Source of the DNA: Thermoleophilales bacterium
GTDB taxonomy: Bacteria > Actinomycetota > Thermoleophilia > Solirubrobacterales > 70-9
Reading direction: 5' to 3'
DNA length: 64,000 nt
Assembly: GCA_020636955.1 (NCBI GenBank)
Contig: JACJWY010000013.1
Coordinates: 10,654-74,653, forward strand
The position numbers and the translations under genes were made by a program. The first letter of the stretch is position 1. Every line of letters begins with the position of its first letter. Of the stretch, positions 23,929 to 33,089 are shown one piece after another. The notes under the pieces were generated by a model that was not told the DNA's origin, did no database searches, and was given only the letters and a program-made list of their open reading frames with translations.

Positions 23929-26082
23929 TTACTTGATGAACATCATCTCCGAGTACTTCGGCAGCGGCCAGTAGTTGTCCGAGACGATCCGCTCGAGCTT
24001 GTCGGCAACCTCGCGGACCTCATGCATCGCGGCGAGCTGCTTGTCACGCGCGTAAACCGCGAGCTCCAGACCCTCTTCCTCGATGCCGTCCGGATACTGG
24101 TTGGCGTCTTCAAGGGCGAGCGTCTTGTCAACCAGCTGGTCGAAAAGTCCGCGGCTTTCCTTCTCGAGCAGGTCCGCGTCGGCGTCGTCGAGCAGGATCA
24201 AGTGCTTGGCGACAGCCGGGATGATCTGCGTCCGGGCGATCGTGGCCGCGGTCTCGGCCTCGATGTTGGCGTTCATCGCGTACTGCTCGACCCAGACCTC
24301 GAAGCGTGCCTCGAGCTCGCGCCTGGACAGCACGTTGTAGTTCTCGAAGGCCGCGACGGTGCTGTCGGAGATGACCTCCGGCAGCGCGTCCGGCGTCGTC
24401 CGCAGGTTCTTCAGCCCGCGGCTCTCGGCCTCGGCATGCCACTCCTCGGAGTAGCCGTCGCCGCCGAAGATGATCTGGCGGTTCGCGCCGTAGGACTCCT
24501 TGACGACCTCGCCGACGGCCTCGCCGATGTCCTTGCCGGAGTCGAGCTCCGCCTTGAGCTTGTCGGCGAGCTCGTCGATGGCCTCGGCCACGATCGTGTT
24601 CAGCACCGTGTTCGGGAAGGCGAGCGACATGCTCGACCCGAGGGCCCGGAACTCGAACTTGTTGCCGGTGAACGCGAACGGCGAGGTCCGGTTGCGGTCG
24701 CCGCCGTCGAGCGGCAGCGGCGGCAGCACCGGGGTGCCGAGCCCGAGCACGGCCTCCTCGGTCTTGCCGTCACCCTCGCCGGAGAGGATCGACTCGAACG
24801 CCTTGTCGAGCTCGGCGCCGAGGAAGATCGAGATGATCGCCGGCGGCGCCTCGTTCGCTCCGAGACGGTGGTCCTGGCCGATGTTCGCGACCGATGCGCG
24901 CAGCAGCCCCTGGTGCTTGTTGACCGCCTGGATCACCGCCGTGCAGAAGAACAGGAAGCTCGCGTTCTCCGCCGGGGTGTCGCCGGGGTCCATCAGGTTG
25001 TGCCCGCCGTCGGTCCCCATCGACCAGTTGTTGTGCTTGCCGGAGCCGTTGACGCCGGCAAAGGGCTTCTCGTGCAGGAGGCAGATCAGCCCGTAGTTGC
25101 GGGCGATGTTCTGCATGATCTGCATGGTCAGCTGCTGGTGATCGGAGCCGACGTTCGAGTTCTCGTAGATCGGCGCGATCTCGTACTGGCCCGGCGCCAC
25201 CTCGTTGTGGCGCGTCTTGACCGGCACGCCGAGCTTCACCAGCTCGCGCTCGGTGTCCATCATGCAGGCGAGCACGCGCTCGGGGATCGACCCGAAGTAG
25301 TGGTCGTCGAGCTCGTGGCCCTTGGGCGGCTGCGCGCCGAACAGCGTCCGGCCCGTCGTCACCAGGTCGGGACGCTCGTAGTAGTACTGCTCATCGACCA
25401 GGAAGTACTCCTGCTCGGGGCCGACCGTGGTGAACACGCGAACCGTCTCCTCGTCGCCGAGAAGCTTCAGCGCCTTCACGGCCGAGATCGACAGCGCGTC
25501 CATCGAGCGCAGCAGCGGGATCTTGGCGTCGAGCGCCTCACCGGTCCACGACGCGAAAGCGGTCGGGATGCAGAGCAGCGTCCCGTTCGGGTTCTCGAGC
25601 AGGAACGCCGGGCTGGTCGGATCCCAGGCGGTGTAGCCGCGGGCCTCGAAGGTGGCGCGGATGCCACCGGTCGGGAAGGAAGAGGCATCCGGCTCGCCCT
25701 GGATCAGCTCACCGCCCTTGAACTTCGCAATCGAGCCGCCATCGCTGGTGGGGCGGAAGAAGGAATCGTGCTTCTCGGCGGTCAGGCCGGTCAGCGGCTG
25801 GAAGACGTGGGTGTAGTGGGTCGCGCCGTTCTCGAGAGCCCAGTCCTTCATCGCCTCGGCAACGGCGTCGGCCAATTCGGTATCGAGGGCTTCGCCCTTT
25901 TCCAGCGTGCCCTGAAGGCGGTCGAAGACATCGGCGGGGAGCCGTTCCTTCTGGGTCTTGATCGAGAAGACGTTGCTGCCGAATACGACGTTCTCTTCCT
26001 TGGTGAGATCGGTCGGTTCAACGGCGGAACCGTTGGCTGTCCACTGGGCAGCGGTGACGTTCTTCTGGCGAATCGCAGTCAT
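23929..26082 (-). CDS. glnN: Type III glutamine synthetase
   Basis: 717 residues, much longer than type I enzymes and in the GSIII range. Catalytic landmarks include VGPEQEYFLVD (metal Glu), KTRHNEVAPGQYEIAPIYE, GVNGSGKHNNWSM and NRTSPFAFTGNKFEFRALGS. The C-terminal extension with many helices (about 520-717) is characteristic. It makes glutamine from glutamate, ammonia and ATP as large dodecamers. The start ATG is preceded by AGGAGGAA about 11 bases upstream. It is flanked by a strong terminator and by a 228-base divergent upstream region (26083-26310) in which I could not identify a clear GlnR box. Confidence 0.95.
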   Translation of the reverse strand: MTAIRQKNVTAAQWTANGSAVEPTDLTKEENVVFGSNVFSIKTQKERLPADVFDRLQGTLEKGEALDTELADAVAEAMKDWALENGATHYTHVFQPLTGLTAEKHDSFFRPTSDGGSIAKFKGGELIQGEPDASSFPTGGIRATFEARGYTAWDPTSPAFLLENPNGTLLCIPTAFASWTGEALDAKIPLLRSMDALSISAVKALKLLGDEETVRVFTTVGPEQEYFLVDEQYYYERPDLVTTGRTLFGAQPPKGHELDDHYFGSIPERVLACMMDTERELVKLGVPVKTRHNEVAPGQYEIAPIYENSNVGSDHQQLTMQIMQNIARNYGLICLLHEKPFAGVNGSGKHNNWSMGTDGGHNLMDPGDTPAENASFLFFCTAVIQAVNKHQGLLRASVANIGQDHRLGANEAPPAIISIFLGAELDKAFESILSGEGDGKTEEAVLGLGTPVLPPLPLDGGDRNRTSPFAFTGNKFEFRALGSSMSLAFPNTVLNTIVAEAIDELADKLKAELDSGKDIGEAVGEVVKESYGANRQIIFGGDGYSEEWHAEAESRGLKNLRTTPDALPEVISDSTVAAFENYNVLSRRELEARFEVWVEQYAMNANIEAETAATIARTQIIPAVAKHLILLDDADADLLEKESRGLFDQLVDKTLALEDANQYPDGIEEEGLELAVYARDKQLAAMHEVREVADKLERIVSDNYWPLPKYSEMMFIK

Positions 26083-26310
26083 GATTGGAGCGTTCCTCCT
26101 GGTGGCAAGATTTGATTTCGAGGGAAAAAGCGGAAACGAGGCTATCCCCGGGCGGCCATATGGTCGCTTGTACCTCAGGACAAGGTTAGTTCAGGGCCGC
26201 CCTCCCGTGGGACAGACTTGGCTTAGCGACTGATGAACTGTGAAGTCGGGGTGCTCGCATATGCAAGTTTGTGTGCAGCAGCTCACGGAAAAATCGTCTA
26301 GAACTCATGT

Positions 26311-27330
26311 ATGGTGTCGCCGATGCGAGGAGCGCCGACCCGCAGGGCAAAGAGAGAGACGATCACTCCCTCGGGATTGATGCTGGTCGTCCTCGGATTT
26401 CTCGCCCTCACCTTCATCGTGCTGCTTCCGGCCCAGGCCGGCGCTGCCGCGCTGGATGGAGCCGGAACGGCTTCCCTGAAGTCATCGCCGGTCGATTCGG
26501 CAGCCCGGTCCGGATCCGGTCAACAGGTCGGGTCCGGTCAAGGATCAGGAACCGGTGCAGGAAGTGCCGGCCCGGACGCGAGCAGCTCCGCGGTCAGCTC
26601 GGGAGGCGGTCTCGCAATTCCCGGTTTCCCCAAGATCAGCCGGGTCCTCTGCCTCAAGCAATGTGTTTCCTCGACCAAGCCGACCCGGGGGGCAATCATC
26701 GCTCTGCGCGGCGACAACCTCGGTCGCGTTACCCGGGTTTTCTTCGCCGCCAGGAAGGGCAGGGTCGCGGCCCGGCTTCGCACCCGCAGCCGCGGGGCCG
26801 TCAGGGTCACGGTTCCGAAGCAGGCGGTCCGCGGGTTCGTCGGAGTCATCGATTCGTCCGGCAACCGCACCCGGACCACGAACGAACTGAGGATCTTCCC
26901 GATAAGCGCGATCCCGATCCTGGTCTTCCCGGTTCGGGGCCCGATCAGCTTTGGCAGCTCCGGGTCGCGGTTCGGAGCGGGGCGGACCGGTCACACCCAC
27001 CAGGGGCAGGATGTCTCGGCCAGTTGCGGCACGCCGCTGGTGTCGATCCGCAAGGCGAGAGTCATCTACAACCAGTGGGACGGGGGCGGCGGCAACTACG
27101 TAGTGCTGCACAATCTCGGCACGAGCACGAACTTCGTCTACATGCACATGATCCGCCGGTCGCCGCTCAGGGTGGGCCAGGTGATCGGCGCCGGGACCCA
27201 GGTCGGCCGGGTCGGCAACACGGGTGACTCTTCCGGCTGCCACCTTCATTTCGAATACTGGATCGGTCCCTGGCAGACCGGTGGCCACCCGATCGACCCG
27301 CTGGCATACCTGCGCTCGCTGCTCAAGTAG
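26311..27330 (+). CDS. Secreted M23/LytM metallopeptidase with IPT-like domain
   Basis: 339 residues. An N-terminal membrane/signal helix (about 22-47) is followed by a Ser/Gly-rich linker, an IPT/TIG-like domain (about 125-200: RGAIIALRGDNLGRVTRVFF, then VGVIDSSGNRTRTTNEL) and a LytM domain (about 210-339). The zinc site is complete: HQGQD (HxGxD) and CHLHFEYW (HxH). It should cut peptidoglycan cross-bridges and act in wall remodelling. The ATG at 26311 is the first of several possible starts. The large secreted protein downstream begins 96 bases later. Confidence 0.87.
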   Translation: MVSPMRGAPTRRAKRETITPSGLMLVVLGFLALTFIVLLPAQAGAAALDGAGTASLKSSPVDSAARSGSGQQVGSGQGSGTGAGSAGPDASSSAVSSGGGLAIPGFPKISRVLCLKQCVSSTKPTRGAIIALRGDNLGRVTRVFFAARKGRVAARLRTRSRGAVRVTVPKQAVRGFVGVIDSSGNRTRTTNELRIFPISAIPILVFPVRGPISFGSSGSRFGAGRTGHTHQGQDVSASCGTPLVSIRKARVIYNQWDGGGGNYVVLHNLGTSTNFVYMHMIRRSPLRVGQVIGAGTQVGRVGNTGDSSGCHLHFEYWIGPWQTGGHPIDPLAYLRSLLK

Positions 27331-27425
27331 CTGCGAGACCCCGTCGCCCCCTGCGGTCCGCACCTTCCGGCCGGGGGTCGGGTTGGTAGGTTGAGCCCGC
27401 CGACAGGCTGGCCAGCTTGGGGAAG

Positions 27426-30005
27426 ATGCTGATTACCTCATCAAAGTCCGCCGGATTTCCAGTCGCCATCGCCTTCGTGTTGGCGATCTCCTGCTGGATC
27501 GCCGGACCTTTTCCGAGTCCTGCCGCGGCGAAATCAGCTCCGAAACCAACGGTGAAGGTGAACATCATCGACGCCGGTCAGAAGCCGATGGTCAATCGCG
27601 GCGTGCTGCCGGTCAAAGTCCGCTCGGCCCGCAAGGGGAAACTGTGGGTCAGGGCTTTCTCCTCCACCTTCGATAGCAAGGACCTGATGAAACCCCTGAC
27701 CGTTGTCGCCCGGCCACGCTTCAAGCGGGCCGGTCAGTGGCGGACGATAAAGGTGAAGCTGAACGAGGCCGGAAAGGCAGCCGTCGCGACCTGTCAGGAC
27801 CGGGAACTCCAGGTCAAGGCGGGTGCGGTCAGGAGTAACCGCAAGTCGATGCTCCGCCAGATTCCGGACTGCCGGCCGGGTGCGCTGGACATGTCGCGGG
27901 CCTCAAGCTGCGACTTCATTGCCGCCCAGGATCCCGTCATCTGCATGTCCCCCTTCCCGGACAACTACTACACCCTGGCCGATCCGGAAACCGCTTCCGG
28001 CAGGCGGATCAACTTCTCCGCAGAGGCGATGCCGGCAAACAAATCCGGTCGGAGGATCGACCCGGGTCCATACCTGGCAAGCGACGGCTTCAGCCAGGGT
28101 CAGACGATTTCGGTCCGTGTTCCGGGCCTCGACAACCCGACCGCGCTGGCCCGGACCAATCCGGTCGGGCTGTCCGATCCGTCACGGTTTCTCGACGGCA
28201 ACGCGCCGGTGATCGTGCTCGACGCACGCACCAGGGAACGCCAGCCGATCTGGGTGGAGATCGATGCGCAGGCCGGTTCCCCGGCGTCGACGAGTCTGCT
28301 GATCCACCCGATGGTCAATTTCGATCCGGCGACCCGGTACCTGGTGGTCCTTCGAAACCTGAAGGACTCCGCCGGCTCCGTGCTAAAGGCGCCAGCGGGG
28401 TTCCGCTTTTTCAGGGACTTCCTCCGTTCGAGCGATCCGAGGATCAACGGCCGCCGCACTTTCTATGAAGACATCTTCAGGCGCCTGCGGGCGGCCGGCA
28501 TCCGGCGGTCAAACCTTTACCTCGCCTGGGACTTCACGACGGCCAGCGACGAAAGCAACTCCGGTCGGGCCCGCTCGATGAGAGACCAGGCCTTCGCCGG
28601 ACTCGGTGACAACGACCTTTCAGACCGGAAGCTGCAGGGCGATGCCCCGGAGTTCAGGGTCGATTCGGTTGAAACGAACGTGGACGCGGAAATCGCGAGA
28701 CGAATCGAAGGCACCTTCGAGGTCCCCTGTTATCTCAGGCAACCATCTACCGGTGATGAGTGCGGTGCCGGGGCGACCATGAACCTCGACCCTGACGGCA
28801 AGCCCCGGCAGACCGGAACTTACGAGGCCGGTTTCGAATGCCTGATCCCGAGGGTTCTCACCGACCCCGGCTCGGTCGATCCCGGGGCCCTGCCGGACGA
28901 AAACCTGCGAGGTCGGGCACTCCTCTACGGCCATGACCTGCTGGGCAGTATTGACGGTGAGCTGGCGAATGAGGCCCAGCGAAAACTTGCCACCCGTGGC
29001 TTCACGATCTGCGGCACCGACCAGATCGGGCTTTCGAACGGTGACGAATCGACCCTTGAAAACGCCTTCGGCGACCTTTCGGCATTCCCGCAGGTGGCCG
29101 ATCGATTGCAACAGGCGCTGCTGAACGAGATGCTTCTCGCCCGGCTGATGATCCATCCCGGCGGATTGGATTCCCGGGCTGCCTTCAGGGTCGACCCGCT
29201 TGCCTCCGATCCTTCCCAGGTGCCGGGTGGAGACGGGAACACGACGGTTCCTCCCGGTAGTGGTCTGGAACCGGCGATCATCGCCGGAACCGATGCCCGT
29301 GCCTGGTACCGGGGCGTCGGTGAGGGCGGAATCACCGGCGGAGCTTTGATTGCCCTGGCCCCGGACATCGACCGGGGGTCGCTCGGCTCGGCGGCGATGA
29401 ACCATTCGGTCCTGATTTCTCGTTCCGCCGCCTGGGACCGCCTGAGGTCCGTTTTCGATCTCGCTTATCCGAACGGAGCCGAGCAACCGCTGGCCCTCGG
29501 TCTGATCCAGATGCTCTGGGACCGGGCCGAGGCGAACGGATACGCCCACCGCATGACCGGGGATCCGCTGACGGACTCGCCAACCCACCGGGTTCTCTTC
29601 GACCTGGCCTTCGGGGACCACCAGGTAACCAACTGGCAGTCAAACGTCGAGGCCAGGACGATCGGCGCCAGGGCCATCGTCCCCTTCATTTCTTCCGGCC
29701 GCTGGCCGGGCGTGGATGTGCGCTGGGGCATGGACCCGGTTTCCACTTTCCCCTACGACGGCTCGGCGATCGCCTACTGGGACGGGGGGCCGCTCCGGCC
29801 GGGTTCCGGGTCTGCCGGCTTCATCGGGACCGGTCCGCCGCCGTTCGCCAATATCGCCCCGGTCCTGGGCGAGGATCCTCATGAGTTCCCGGGTGTGTCC
29901 GAGACTGCGATCGGCATGATCGACGGTTTTCTTCGCGAGGGCGGAGCAGTAACTAATCCCTGCGCTCCCGGCCCCTGTCTGGCCGGTGGCTGGACCGGCT
30001 CCTGA
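27426..30005 (+). CDS. Large secreted protein, putative alpha/beta-hydrolase-like
   Basis: About 859 residues. I start at ATG 27426; TTG 27417 is possible. Signal peptide ends near PSPAAA. A Lys/Arg-rich beta-domain (about 40-135) precedes a large catalytic-looking part. It contains GRALLYGHDLLGSIDGE near residue 505, similar to the GHGLxGS loop of VolA-like and other secreted lipase-type proteins, and several Cys pairs. A classical GxSxG is not seen and other catalytic residues cannot be placed, so the enzyme call is tentative. It lies 88 bases upstream of the mce operon on the same strand; a shared function with lipid transport is only suggested by location. Confidence 0.6.
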   Translation: MLITSSKSAGFPVAIAFVLAISCWIAGPFPSPAAAKSAPKPTVKVNIIDAGQKPMVNRGVLPVKVRSARKGKLWVRAFSSTFDSKDLMKPLTVVARPRFKRAGQWRTIKVKLNEAGKAAVATCQDRELQVKAGAVRSNRKSMLRQIPDCRPGALDMSRASSCDFIAAQDPVICMSPFPDNYYTLADPETASGRRINFSAEAMPANKSGRRIDPGPYLASDGFSQGQTISVRVPGLDNPTALARTNPVGLSDPSRFLDGNAPVIVLDARTRERQPIWVEIDAQAGSPASTSLLIHPMVNFDPATRYLVVLRNLKDSAGSVLKAPAGFRFFRDFLRSSDPRINGRRTFYEDIFRRLRAAGIRRSNLYLAWDFTTASDESNSGRARSMRDQAFAGLGDNDLSDRKLQGDAPEFRVDSVETNVDAEIARRIEGTFEVPCYLRQPSTGDECGAGATMNLDPDGKPRQTGTYEAGFECLIPRVLTDPGSVDPGALPDENLRGRALLYGHDLLGSIDGELANEAQRKLATRGFTICGTDQIGLSNGDESTLENAFGDLSAFPQVADRLQQALLNEMLLARLMIHPGGLDSRAAFRVDPLASDPSQVPGGDGNTTVPPGSGLEPAIIAGTDARAWYRGVGEGGITGGALIALAPDIDRGSLGSAAMNHSVLISRSAAWDRLRSVFDLAYPNGAEQPLALGLIQMLWDRAEANGYAHRMTGDPLTDSPTHRVLFDLAFGDHQVTNWQSNVEARTIGARAIVPFISSGRWPGVDVRWGMDPVSTFPYDGSAIAYWDGGPLRPGSGSAGFIGTGPPPFANIAPVLGEDPHEFPGVSETAIGMIDGFLREGGAVTNPCAPGPCLAGGWTGS

Positions 30006-30093
30006 CGTAAGGCACTGACGCCGGTCGCTCAGGTAGCATGCGCGGCACAGGAAGGAGGCTTCTTTGGTGGGGAGAATCACCGGGTAGCTCAGA

Positions 30094-31467
30094 TTGACGA
30101 CTGCCAATCAAGCAAATCCAAGTCGCGTCAATCGCGGACGCAGTTCCACGGTGCTCAGAGTGGTGACTCTGGGCGCGCTTGTTGTTGCGATCGTTTTCGT
30201 CGCCTCGTTGATCTTCAAGGGCGATTCCGGCCACAAATACTCCTTCGATTTTCAGAGCGCAAGCGGCATGGTTTCCGGGAATTTCGTGATGATCGGCGGT
30301 TCTCCGGTCGGCAAGGTCACTTCGGTCGAGCTGACCGAGGACAACCGCGTAAAGATGGATGTCGAGATCGACCGCGAGCTGCATGAAGGCACCTCTGCGG
30401 TGATCCGCAAGAGTTCGCTCTCCTCGCTTCACAACCACTACATCTCGCTCCAGCCCGGCCCGGACAACGAGAAAGTCCTGCCCGACGGCTACGACTTCGG
30501 AGAAGGATCAACCCAGACGGCGGTGGAGCTCGACCAGTTTTTCGACACCTTCGACAAGACCACGCGCAAGGGCTGGTCAAACTGGATCCAGGGCATTGCC
30601 GCGATCTATGCCGGCAAGGGTGCCGAAGGTGCCAACAAGACGTTCAAGTACAGCGGTGCCGCCTTCTCGAGCACCCAGAGGCTGATGGCCGAACTGGCCG
30701 ATCAGGACACCAGGCTCGACCAGTTCGTCGGTAACACCTCGAAGTTCGTGACCAAGCTTGCGTCCGTCTCTCCGCAGCTGACCGAGCTGGTAAGCAACTC
30801 GAACACCGCCCTCGGAAAGATCGCCGAGAACAATGAATCGCTGGCCCTGGCCCTGAACGAGCTGCCGCCGACCTTGCGGCAGGGCAACACGACCTTCGCC
30901 AACCTCCGGGCCGCGCTCGATGACGTCCAGCCGATGATCGCCGCTTCCGGCCGGGCTGCGGACGCCGGACTTGCCAATTACCTGAAGAATGATCTCCGCC
31001 CGGTTCTCAACCGGGCCCGTCCTGTCTTCAACAACCTGGCGACCGCCGCCGGGCGACCCGGTCCGAACAACGACACTTCCGATCTGCTCTCCCAGCTGAT
31101 CCCGCTCCACAGCAAGGCCGACCCGGCGGTGAGCGCGGTGGTCAGGGCACTCAACGCCAATCAGGAAGAAGCGGCCAAGGCCAGGGCCTACTCGCCGGAT
31201 ATCTTCAGTGCCTTCGCCAAGATCGGGGCGCTCGCCGCTCCCTACGACGCCCAGGGTCCGTATGTGAAGGTGACCCCGGTGTCGAACATCTTCCAGTTGA
31301 ACGGCAGCGCGATTCAGCCGTCCGACACCGCCGTCAATGGCGGCCTCGATGTGGTCACCGGCCTGCAGCGCTGTCCCGGTGGCTCGGCGACGCCGATCGC
31401 GGGCTCCAACCCCTTCCTGGACAACGGCAACCTGACCGGCAAATGCGACCCCACGCAGGTGCCGTGA
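30094..31467 (+). CDS. Mce family protein, 1 of 6
   Basis: 457 residues from TTG 30094. One N-terminal membrane helix (about 20-41) anchors an MlaD/Mce domain (about 47-135, with MVSGNFVMIGGSPVGKVTSVEL) followed by a long helical, coiled-coil-like region and a Pro/Gly-rich end. Mce proteins form hexameric tunnels or bridges that carry lipids or sterols between envelope layers. The weak ribosome-binding site makes the start less certain, but a GTG at 30067 hits a stop. First gene of a six-gene run joined by overlapping stops and starts. Confidence 0.88.
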   Translation: MTTANQANPSRVNRGRSSTVLRVVTLGALVVAIVFVASLIFKGDSGHKYSFDFQSASGMVSGNFVMIGGSPVGKVTSVELTEDNRVKMDVEIDRELHEGTSAVIRKSSLSSLHNHYISLQPGPDNEKVLPDGYDFGEGSTQTAVELDQFFDTFDKTTRKGWSNWIQGIAAIYAGKGAEGANKTFKYSGAAFSSTQRLMAELADQDTRLDQFVGNTSKFVTKLASVSPQLTELVSNSNTALGKIAENNESLALALNELPPTLRQGNTTFANLRAALDDVQPMIAASGRAADAGLANYLKNDLRPVLNRARPVFNNLATAAGRPGPNNDTSDLLSQLIPLHSKADPAVSAVVRALNANQEEAAKARAYSPDIFSAFAKIGALAAPYDAQGPYVKVTPVSNIFQLNGSAIQPSDTAVNGGLDVVTGLQRCPGGSATPIAGSNPFLDNGNLTGKCDPTQVP

Positions 31468-33089
31468 TGCTGAAGCGGATCATCACAATCCTCCTCGTGA
31501 TCCTGGTGATCGTCGCCGCGGTCTTGCTGATCAAAAGCTGCAACGACGACAGCGACGCGTACGAGGTCCGGGCGGTCTTCGACAACGGTGCTTTCGTGGT
31601 GCCCGGCATCGACGTCCGCGTGGCCGGGGCCAACGTCGGCAGCGTCAGCTCGGTGGATGTTTCCCGGCCGGGAGAGGAAACCGGCACCGACGTTCCCGGC
31701 AAGGCGATCGTGGTGATGAACATCACCGACAAGGGTTTTCAGGACTGGAAGGACGACGCCTCCTGCATCATCCGGCCGCAGTCGCTGATCGGCGAAAAAT
31801 TCCTCGACTGCCAGGTGACCCAGCCGCGTCCGGCCGGCTCCGAGCCGCCGCCTTCGCTGGAAAAGATTCCGGACGGCCAGCCGGGAGCGGGCGAGTACCT
31901 GCTGCCGATCGAGAACAACGCGCAGTCCGTCGATCTCGACCTGATCAACAACATCTACCGGTTGCCCTACGCCCAGCGTTTCCGGATCATCCTGAACGAG
32001 CTCGGAGCCGGTCTGGCCACGCGGGGTGAAGACCTGCGCGAGACGGTCGAACGTGCGAATCCGGCCCTGCTTCAGGTCAACAAGGTGCTGGCAATCCTCG
32101 CCTCCGAGAACAAACGCCTGGCCCAGCTGGCCCAGGACGGCGAGAAGAACATGACGGCTCTGGCCCAGAAGCGCAAGAACATGGTCAACTTCTTCAGGAA
32201 CGCGGGTTACACGGCGGAGGCCACCGCCGAACGGGGCGATGACCTTCAGGAGAACCTGAAGAACCTGCCCGAAACCCTGCGACAGTTGCGGGCCGACTTC
32301 AACGCGGTCGGCAAGTTCGCAGACAACGCGACCCCCGTGATGCAGGTCCTGCGTCCGGCGGCCGCCGACATCAGCGAAGTTCAGACCAAGCTGGGGCCGT
32401 TTGCCGACGCCTCGAGGATCTCGATCACCAGCCTCGGTCAGGCAACCCGCACGGCCGGACCTGACCTTGTCGCCTCACAGCCGATCGTGAAGAAGCTCGG
32501 AAACCTGTCGCGCAAGGGTTATTCGCCGGCCGCCAACCTCAGCTTCTTCCTGACCAGCATCCGGCAGTCCGACGGCTACTCCAACCTGATGAACTTCCTG
32601 TACAACAGTTCGTCGCTGCTCAACGGATATGACCAGTACGGGCACTACCAGCGCACCAACCTGATCGTCTCCGGCTGCACCACCTACCGCGCGTACAGGG
32701 TCGGCGACTGCTCGACCCAGTGGTCGGGTGCCGGCGCTTCGAGCGTGCTTCGGGCAACCGTGGGCGGCCTCGAAGATCTGGATCAGATCGACGGCACGAC
32801 CGGGCCGACCGGCGCCACCGGGGAAACTCTCACCCCGACCGGGGAGACCGGAGTGACCGGTGTCACCGCTCCGACCGGACCGTCGGGCCTCACGGGCGAG
32901 ACCGGCGCGACCGGCAACACCGGTGAAACCGGATTCGATGAGTTCGGCAATCCGATCGGGCCGACCGGCTCGGGCAGCGCCATCGTCCCCGGGTCGGTTG
33001 AAGGCCGCAGCCGCGGCGTAACGGGCGCGACCGGGACTTCCGGCAACTCGGGCCGCATGAAAATCCTCGACTACCTCCTCGGACCATGA
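31467..33089 (+). CDS. Mce family protein, 2 of 6, with collagen-like tail
   Basis: 540 residues from ATG 31467 (TGATG overlap with the first mce gene). Helix at about 5-21, MlaD domain about 30-150 (VVPGIDVRVAGANVGSVSSVDV), then a long helical region. Residues about 443-535 are Gly-x-Thr and Gly-x-x triplets (TTGPTGATGET, TGPSGLTGETGATGNTGETG, GVTGATGTSGNSG), a collagen-like or Gly/Thr-rich extension not normally seen in Mce proteins. It ends with a short non-repeat SGRMKILDYLLGP. It overlaps the next start by ATGA. Confidence 0.88.
   Translation: MLKRIITILLVILVIVAAVLLIKSCNDDSDAYEVRAVFDNGAFVVPGIDVRVAGANVGSVSSVDVSRPGEETGTDVPGKAIVVMNITDKGFQDWKDDASCIIRPQSLIGEKFLDCQVTQPRPAGSEPPPSLEKIPDGQPGAGEYLLPIENNAQSVDLDLINNIYRLPYAQRFRIILNELGAGLATRGEDLRETVERANPALLQVNKVLAILASENKRLAQLAQDGEKNMTALAQKRKNMVNFFRNAGYTAEATAERGDDLQENLKNLPETLRQLRADFNAVGKFADNATPVMQVLRPAAADISEVQTKLGPFADASRISITSLGQATRTAGPDLVASQPIVKKLGNLSRKGYSPAANLSFFLTSIRQSDGYSNLMNFLYNSSSLLNGYDQYGHYQRTNLIVSGCTTYRAYRVGDCSTQWSGAGASSVLRATVGGLEDLDQIDGTTGPTGATGETLTPTGETGVTGVTAPTGPSGLTGETGATGNTGETGFDEFGNPIGPTGSGSAIVPGSVEGRSRGVTGATGTSGNSGRMKILDYLLGP

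Noticed and set aside
24022..26115. A 697-codon open frame antisense to glutamine synthetase, and similar long antisense frames elsewhere (for example 37379-38914 against the sixth mce gene)
   Set aside because: They mirror the codon pattern of high-GC genes on the other strand, have Arg/Val/Asp/Glu-skewed composition, and show no motifs. The sense genes are fully explained.
26083..26310. GlnR or other nitrogen-regulator site upstream of glutamine synthetase
   Set aside because: A GGAAAC-like element exists but without a matching half-site at the right spacing. No confident regulatory site could be called.
32790..33060. Short repeats in the second mce gene considered as a CRISPR array or minisatellite
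   Set aside because: Repeat units are irregular in DNA, in frame, and encode Gly-x-Thr triplets; there are no spacers and no cas genes.
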